This document shows, one piece after another, positions 59,221 to 64,000 of a stretch of DNA of 64,000 nt (positions within the stretch are counted from its first letter, which is position 1; each line of letters begins with the position of its first letter). This DNA comes from Shinella kummerowiae (lineage in GTDB: Bacteria > Pseudomonadota > Alphaproteobacteria > Rhizobiales > Rhizobiaceae): NCBI RefSeq assembly GCF_009827055.1, contig NZ_WUMK01000007.1, forward strand, positions 1 through 64,000. The letters run 5' to 3'. Below the pieces are notes generated by a model that did not search any database, had not been told where the DNA came from, and was given only the letters and a program-made list of their open reading frames with translations. The translations under genes were made by a program, and so were the position numbers.

Positions 59221-60204
59221 TCAGGTGCTCCGGTGCCGCGTCATCAGCTTGGCCTGCAGCACGACCACGACGAGCAGGAAGGCGCCGCGGATGACGGACT
59301 GCCAGTAGGCGGAGAGGGAGATCCAGCCGAGGCCGTTTTCGAAGTTCAGGATGTTGAAGACCATGGCGAGCAGCAGCGCGCCGGCAAGCGTGGCGCCGAC
59401 CGAGCCCGAGCCACCGGTCAAAAGCGTGCCGCCCACCACCACCGAGGCGATGGCGAAGAGTTCCCAGCCGACGCCCTCGGTCGGCTGGCCGGCGCCGAAC
59501 TGCGAGGCAAGCATGACGCCGGCAAGGCCGGCAAGCGTGCCGGAGGCGATATAGACGGCGGCGAGCGTACGCTCGACCTTGAGCCCCATCAGGCCCGCCG
59601 TCGCCTCGCCGTCGCCGATCGCGAGGATATGGCGGCCGATGGGCAGTTTTTCCAGCACCAGCCAACCGAGGATATAGGCGGCGAGCGCGATCCAGGCCGG
59701 GATGGGGAAGCCGAGGAAATCGTCCTGACCGATGATGGTGAAGCCGGTGTCGTAGGAGACGGAAACCGACTGGTTGTCGGCGAGCAGCAGGCCCGTGCCA
59801 TAGGCGGCGAGCATGGTCGCGAGCGTGGCGATGAAGGGCTGGATGCGCATCTTCGTGATGATGAAGGCGTTGAGCGCGCCGACGGCCAGGCCAGCCGCCA
59901 TGCCGGCAAGCAGCCCCGCCGCCCAATGCGAGGGCGAAAACAGCGCCGCAACCACGCTTGCCATCGCCGCCGTGCCGCCCACCGAAAGGTCGATGCCGCC
60001 GGTGATGATGACGAAGGCCATGCCGAGCGCGATCAGTGCGAACATCGAGTTGTAGCGCAGGAAACTGAGGATGTTGTAGGACGACACGAAGTTGTCGTAG
60101 CGCAACGCCCCGAAGAGGATGAGGCCGAGAAGGGCGAGGATCACCCCGAGGCGGGCGAGATCGACGGACGACTTGATGGCGAAGGGGCGGAGGAGCGTGT
60201 GCAT
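59221..60204 (-). CDS. Sugar ABC transporter permease (YjfF-like)
   Basis: A 327-residue BPD_transp_2 permease with eight to ten membrane segments. Family motifs are MAFVIITGGIDLSVGGTAAM, QPFIATLATMLAAYGTGLLL and VGGTLLTGGSGSVGATLAGA. The ATG at 60204 has GAGGAG, which overlaps the stop of the preceding permease gene. It is the last gene of a four-gene YtfQ-YtfR-YtfT-YjfF-like operon. Confidence 0.88.
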   Translation of the reverse strand: MHTLLRPFAIKSSVDLARLGVILALLGLILFGALRYDNFVSSYNILSFLRYNSMFALIALGMAFVIITGGIDLSVGGTAAMASVVAALFSPSHWAAGLLAGMAAGLAVGALNAFIITKMRIQPFIATLATMLAAYGTGLLLADNQSVSVSYDTGFTIIGQDDFLGFPIPAWIALAAYILGWLVLEKLPIGRHILAIGDGEATAGLMGLKVERTLAAVYIASGTLAGLAGVMLASQFGAGQPTEGVGWELFAIASVVVGGTLLTGGSGSVGATLAGALLLAMVFNILNFENGLGWISLSAYWQSVIRGAFLLVVVVLQAKLMTRHRST

Positions 60205-60215
60205 GGTTGGTCTCC

Positions 60216-61226
60216 TCAACGCCTGTCGGCGCGTTGCTGGATGAAGACGGCGAGCACGATCAGCCCCGCCTTGACGATGAGGGCGGCCGCATCCGGCACG
60301 CCATTGGCAAGCAGCGTGTAGCGCACGAGCTGGATGACGAAGGCGCCGAGTACAGTGCCGATGATGTTGGCCCTGCCACCCGTCAAGAGCGTTCCGCCAA
60401 CCGCGACGGCGGCGATGGCGTCGAGTTCCATGCCGAGGCCGACGAGATTGGCGTCGCTCGCGGAATTGCGCGCGACCACGACAAGGCCGGCAACACCGGC
60501 GAGCGCGCCGCTGATCATGTAGACGAGCATTTTGACGCGCTTTACCGGTATGCCGGTCAGTCGCGCGGCCTTTTCGTTGCCGCCGACGGCGATGAGCTGG
60601 CGGCCGATGACCGTGTAGCGGATCATCGCGGCGGCCAGCGCAACGATCATGATCATGAGCACGACCTGCGCCGGAACCCCGGCGATACGGCCCATGGCGA
60701 TAAACTGGAAGCCCTCGTTCTTGAAGACCTGGAGGTTGCCGTTGGTCATGACCTGCGCGATGCCGCGGCCAGCGATGAACAGCACGAGCGTGGCGATGAT
60801 TGGCTGGATGGAGAAACGGGTGACGAGAAGGCCGTTGAAAAGGCCGAACAGGCCGGCGACGACAACGGGAAACAGGAAGGCGAGCGTCACGGCGAACGCC
60901 ATGTTCTCCACCGGCCAGAGCTGGCCCATGAAGATCATCGGTGCCAGCGCCCCGGAAATCGCCATCAGCGAGCCGACGGAGAGGTCGATGCCGCCGGTGG
61001 CGATGACAAGCGTCATGCCGGTCGCGACGATGACGATGGTGGCGACCTGCGTGAGGTTCACGTTGAGTGTCTGCCAGGACAGGAAGTGTGGCGTCACCGC
61101 GATGTTGAAGGCGATCAGCGCCAGGAAGGCGACGAAGGTGCCGTAGCGGCTCGCCAGCCTGAAAAGCCGGCTACCGGACGAGAGCGTGCCGGATTGTTGC
61201 GGGGCAGGGGTTTCGATCGTCGTCAT
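60216..61226 (-). CDS. Sugar ABC transporter permease (YtfT-like)
   Basis: A 336-residue permease with the motifs MTLVIATGGIDLSVGSLMAI, QPIIATLVLFIAGRGIAQVM, VGGNEKAARLTGIPVKRVKM and VGGTLLTGGRANIIGTVLGA. It overlaps the ATPase stop by ATGA. Two different permeases in one operon suggest a heterodimeric channel, as in the E. coli galactofuranose importer. Confidence 0.88.
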   Translation of the reverse strand: MTTIETPAPQQSGTLSSGSRLFRLASRYGTFVAFLALIAFNIAVTPHFLSWQTLNVNLTQVATIVIVATGMTLVIATGGIDLSVGSLMAISGALAPMIFMGQLWPVENMAFAVTLAFLFPVVVAGLFGLFNGLLVTRFSIQPIIATLVLFIAGRGIAQVMTNGNLQVFKNEGFQFIAMGRIAGVPAQVVLMIMIVALAAAMIRYTVIGRQLIAVGGNEKAARLTGIPVKRVKMLVYMISGALAGVAGLVVVARNSASDANLVGLGMELDAIAAVAVGGTLLTGGRANIIGTVLGAFVIQLVRYTLLANGVPDAAALIVKAGLIVLAVFIQQRADRR

Positions 61227-62731
61227 GCCAAATCACCCGATGGGCCTGCCTGATGGGCCATGGCGGAAAGCAGCGCCGCCTCGCTGAGATCCTTGCGTGG
61301 CAGCGTCGCCACCGAGGTGCCGTCGCTGAGCACCGTGACGCGGTCGGCGACAGCGAGCAGCTCTTCCAGTTCGGAGGAGATCATCAGGACGCTCAATCCC
61401 GCGTCGGCGAGGCTGCGCAGCAACTTGAGGATTTCCGATTTGGCGCCGATGTCGATGCCGCGGGTCGGCTCGTCGATGATGAGGACGCGCGGGTCGGTGG
61501 CGAGCCAGCGGGCGAGCAGGACTTTCTGCTGGTTGCCGCCGGAAAGCTCCTTGATCGGCTGGTCAGGCGAGGCGCATTTGACACCGAGCGCGCGGATATA
61601 GCGCGTGACAATCTCGTCCTGCCTGATACGGTCGACGATGCCGGCCTTCTTCAGCTTTGGCAGGAGCGCCAGTGTCATGTTCTCGCGGATGCTCATATCC
61701 GGCACGATGCCATCGATCTTGCGGTCCTCGGAAACAAGGCCGATACCGTCTGCCATCGCGTCCGCCGGCTCGTGATAGGTCCTCTCCCGGCCCTCCATGC
61801 GGATCGTGCCGCGCTGCATCGCGTCGGCGCCGAAGATGAGACGGGCGGTCTCCGTTCGGCCGGAGCCAAGCAGGCCCGCAAGGCCGGAAATTTCGCCTTC
61901 GCGCACGTCAAGGCTGACATCGCGTACCCGCACGCCCGCGCCGGCATTCTCGACGGCGAGGCGGAGCGGCCGGTCGGGCACGTCCTCGTCCGGCGCCATG
62001 GCCTGAAAGGCAGCGAGCTCCTTGCCGAGCATGTGGCGCACCAGCGCCATTTTCGGCATCTCCGTCATCGGGCTTTTCGCAACTGTCTGGCCGTCCCGCA
62101 TGATCGTCACGCGGTCGCAGATGGCATAAAGCTCGTCGAGCCGATGACCGATGAAGATGACGGCGACGCCGGAGCGCTTCAGCGTGCGGATCGTCTCGAA
62201 CAGCACTGCGACCTCGCGCTCGTCGAGCGACGAGGTCGGTTCGTCCATGATGATGAGGCGGGCATTTTGCGTGACGGCGCGGGCGATGGCGACCATCTGC
62301 CGGGTCGCCGCATCGAAATGCGCGACGGGCCACTCGACGTCGATGTCGAGATTGAACGTTTTCAGCACGGCCTCGGCGCCGCGCCGCATGGCGGTCTGGT
62401 CGATCAGGCCGAAGCGTTTCGGCTCCCGCGAGAGATAGATGTTTTCTGCCACGGAGCGCTGCGGAGCGAGGTTGATTTCCTGGTAGATCGTCGCGATGCC
62501 TGCGGCCTGCGCCTCGGCGGGCATGGTGAAATCCACCGCCTTGCCATCGAAGGCGACGCTGCCTTCGTCGCGGCGGTAGACGCCGGTCAGGATCTTGATC
62601 AGCGTCGATTTTCCCGCACCGTTCTGGCCGACGAGCGCCATGACTTCCGCCGGTTCGACCTCGAGTGCGGCGGATTTCAGCGCCGCGACGCCGGCAAACG
62701 CCTTGGAAATGCCCTGCATGGACAGAAGCAT
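61223..62731 (-). CDS. Sugar ABC transporter ATP-binding protein (YtfR/RbsA type)
   Basis: A 502-residue double ATPase. Domain 1 has GQNGAGKST, QEINLAPQRSVAENIYL, RLIIMDEPTSSLDE and FIGHRLDEL. Domain 2 has LLGSGRTETARLIFG, LSGGNQQKVLLARWL and VLIIDEPTRGIDIG. GAGGAGG precedes the ATG. It energises the two permeases downstream with the binding protein upstream. Confidence 0.9.
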   Translation of the reverse strand: MLLSMQGISKAFAGVAALKSAALEVEPAEVMALVGQNGAGKSTLIKILTGVYRRDEGSVAFDGKAVDFTMPAEAQAAGIATIYQEINLAPQRSVAENIYLSREPKRFGLIDQTAMRRGAEAVLKTFNLDIDVEWPVAHFDAATRQMVAIARAVTQNARLIIMDEPTSSLDEREVAVLFETIRTLKRSGVAVIFIGHRLDELYAICDRVTIMRDGQTVAKSPMTEMPKMALVRHMLGKELAAFQAMAPDEDVPDRPLRLAVENAGAGVRVRDVSLDVREGEISGLAGLLGSGRTETARLIFGADAMQRGTIRMEGRERTYHEPADAMADGIGLVSEDRKIDGIVPDMSIRENMTLALLPKLKKAGIVDRIRQDEIVTRYIRALGVKCASPDQPIKELSGGNQQKVLLARWLATDPRVLIIDEPTRGIDIGAKSEILKLLRSLADAGLSVLMISSELEELLAVADRVTVLSDGTSVATLPRKDLSEAALLSAMAHQAGPSGDLA

Positions 62732-62864
62732 CGGGGTCCTCCTCTATCCGCCCTCCGGGACGGGCCCTACCAGCCTACACCTGAACGAACCAAAGGTCAG
62801 GCACGTTCAAAGAACGGCCGAGACGGTGGTGCCGTCCCGGCCGCGAGGTGCTTGGGAGATGCGA

Positions 62865-63845
62865 TCAGTAAGCGTTGGCGAGTTCTGCCGCAGCGTTGGA
62901 TGCGTCGTAGAACTTGTCCTCGTTCACGAGGATCGGGTCGATGGCCTCGCCCTTGGCGTAGCGCAGCATGGTTTCGAATGCCTTTGGCCCGAAACGCGGG
63001 TTGCACTCGACGACCGCCGCGATCTTGCCGTCGACCACCGCCTGCACGGCTTCCTTGCCGCCGTCGATGGAGAGCACGAGCACGTCCTTGCCCGGCACCT
63101 TGCCGGCCGCTTCGAGCGCTGCGATGGCACCCATCGCCATTTCGTCGTTGTGGGCGTAGATGATGTCCGCATCCGGATGGGCCTGAAGCAGGGCTTCAGC
63201 CACCTGGCGGCCCTTGTCGCGGGCGAAGTCGCCGGTCTGCGAAGCGACGATCTCGAAGCCGCCGGCCGCCTGGATGGCTTCGTCAAAGCCCTTCTTGCGG
63301 TCGTTGGCAGGAGAAGAGCCGGTCGTGCCTTCCAGCTCGATGATCTTCGACTTGCCATTGGCGTTCTTCGCCAGCCATTCGGCGACGCGCTTCCCCTCCT
63401 CGACGAAGTTCGAGCCGATGAAGGTGAGATAGTCCTCGCCGGCTTTGGCGAGCGAGGGGTCGACCGAGCGGTCGAGCAGGATCACCGGAATGCCCGCCTT
63501 CTTGGCGGCCATGACGGCGGGGATCAGCGGCTTTTCTTCGCGCGGCGCCAGAAAGATGACGTCGACGCCCTGCGCGATCATCGCGTTGACATCGGCGACC
63601 TGCTTGGCGGCCGAGCCGGCGGCATCGGTATAGACGAGCTGGAAGCCGAGTTTTTCAGCCTCGGCCTTCATGCTGTTCGTCTGGGCGATGCGCCAGGGAT
63701 TGTTGGATTCGGTCTGCGCGAAGCCGACCTTGTAGGTGTCCTTCTGCGTCAGCTTCGGCACTTCGGCGATCGCAACGCCTGCCACGGCAAGCGCGCCGAC
63801 GGCCGTTGCCGCAAGCATGAAGGTGCGACGGGAAATCATGGTCAT
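62865..63845 (-). CDS. Sugar ABC transporter substrate-binding protein (YtfQ-like)
   Basis: A 326-residue periplasmic protein. A Tat-like signal, MISRRTFMLAATAVGALAVA, has the twin Arg. The mature part resembles E. coli YtfQ in GFAQTESNNPWRIAQTNSMK, VIFLAPREEKPLIPAV, VILLDRSVDP, DRKKGFDEAIQAAGG and [27 protein letters not shown] precedes the ATG at 63845. The 133-bp gap to the ATPase holds no gene. A furanose or related sugar is the likely ligand. Confidence 0.9.
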   Translation of the reverse strand: MTMISRRTFMLAATAVGALAVAGVAIAEVPKLTQKDTYKVGFAQTESNNPWRIAQTNSMKAEAEKLGFQLVYTDAAGSAAKQVADVNAMIAQGVDVIFLAPREEKPLIPAVMAAKKAGIPVILLDRSVDPSLAKAGEDYLTFIGSNFVEEGKRVAEWLAKNANGKSKIIELEGTTGSSPANDRKKGFDEAIQAAGGFEIVASQTGDFARDKGRQVAEALLQAHPDADIIYAHNDEMAMGAIAALEAAGKVPGKDVLVLSIDGGKEAVQAVVDGKIAAVVECNPRFGPKAFETMLRYAKGEAIDPILVNEDKFYDASNAAAELANAY

Positions 63846-63914
63846 GAGCGGGTTCTCCTCCCAGAGTCTTGGCCGGTGCTCCTCTCCCGGACGTGAGCAT
63901 TTTGTGCTTCACAT

Positions 63915-63948
63915 GCGCAAATCTTGCGCTAATAATATTAGCAGTCAA
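63915..63948 (-). promoter_or_regulatory. Promoter of the YtfQ-like operon with two abutting palindromes
   Basis: On the minus strand TTGACT (63943-63948) is a -35 and AAGATT (63920-63925) a weak -10 at 17-nt spacing. GCTAATA-A-TATTAGC (63928-63942, perfect) fills the spacer, and GCGCAA-ATC-TTGCGC (63915-63929, perfect) covers the -10. They share two bases. A repressor is expected. Nothing else is seen from 63950 to the window end. Confidence 0.6.
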
Positions 63949-64000
63949 GAGCCAAAATTATGAGCACTTGCAAAAAATCCGCGTGCGGTGCAAAGCACGC

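Overview
The window looks like a Rhizobiales (Rhizobiaceae-like) alphaproteobacterial replicon. The core is GC-rich, carries the erythritol genes eryABCD-eryHI typical of rhizobia and Brucella, and has dense polyol/sugar ABC transport operons. No species can be named from sequence alone. Assignments rest on reading translated sequences, motifs and gene order; no database search was run.

Region 1 (1 to about 15,640) is an integrated mobilizable element. It opens inside a tyrosine integrase gene and ends at a duplicated 3' part of the initiator tRNA-fMet gene (15,587-15,636), the expected attachment-site remnant. In between are a ParDE/RelE-type toxin-antitoxin pair with its own operator, a MobQ relaxase with an RSF1010-like oriT, a VirD4/TraG coupling protein, a string of small unrecognised genes, an A+T-richer stretch of unknown genes, a serine resolvase, and a two-gene cargo beside the attachment site: a RelA/SpoT-domain protein and a SEFIR (TIR-like) protein. 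No mating-pair-formation genes are seen, so this is probably an IME. Unusually many perfect stem-loops sit between its genes.

Region 2 (15.7-28.7 kb) starts with an IS3-family remnant, then a zinc alcohol dehydrogenase, a LysR regulator and a GMC oxidoreductase. Next are a MocR-type regulator and a catabolic operon (enolase-superfamily enzyme, aldehyde dehydrogenase, polyamine-type ABC transporter). Two 27-bp sites with the same half-sites and spacing lie in front of the two halves of this set and suggest one regulon.

Region 3 (28.7-45.3 kb) is an erythritol locus: eryA-B-C-D, deoR, eryH, eryI on the minus strand, and a divergent DUF2291/ABC transporter operon (eryEFG-like). It is followed by a second DeoR regulator, a second FGGY kinase and a second GlpD/EryB-like dehydrogenase.

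Region 4 (45.4-57.0 kb) is a D-apiose/D-apionate catabolic cluster: apionate oxidoisomerase, sugar ABC transporter with its own DUF2291 lipoprotein, apiose dehydrogenase, apionate lactonase, a GntR regulator, a RuBisCO-like decarboxylase and a DUF1537 kinase. By the known chemistry its product is L-erythrulose 1-phosphate, which is the substrate of EryH in region 3, so the two loci can run as one pathway to D-erythrose 4-phosphate.

Region 5 (57.0-64.0 kb) has a secreted-protein/ECF sigma/anti-sigma operon, a fragment of a KdpD-like histidine kinase, and a YtfQRT-YjfF-like sugar ABC transporter operon whose promoter carries two abutting palindromes.
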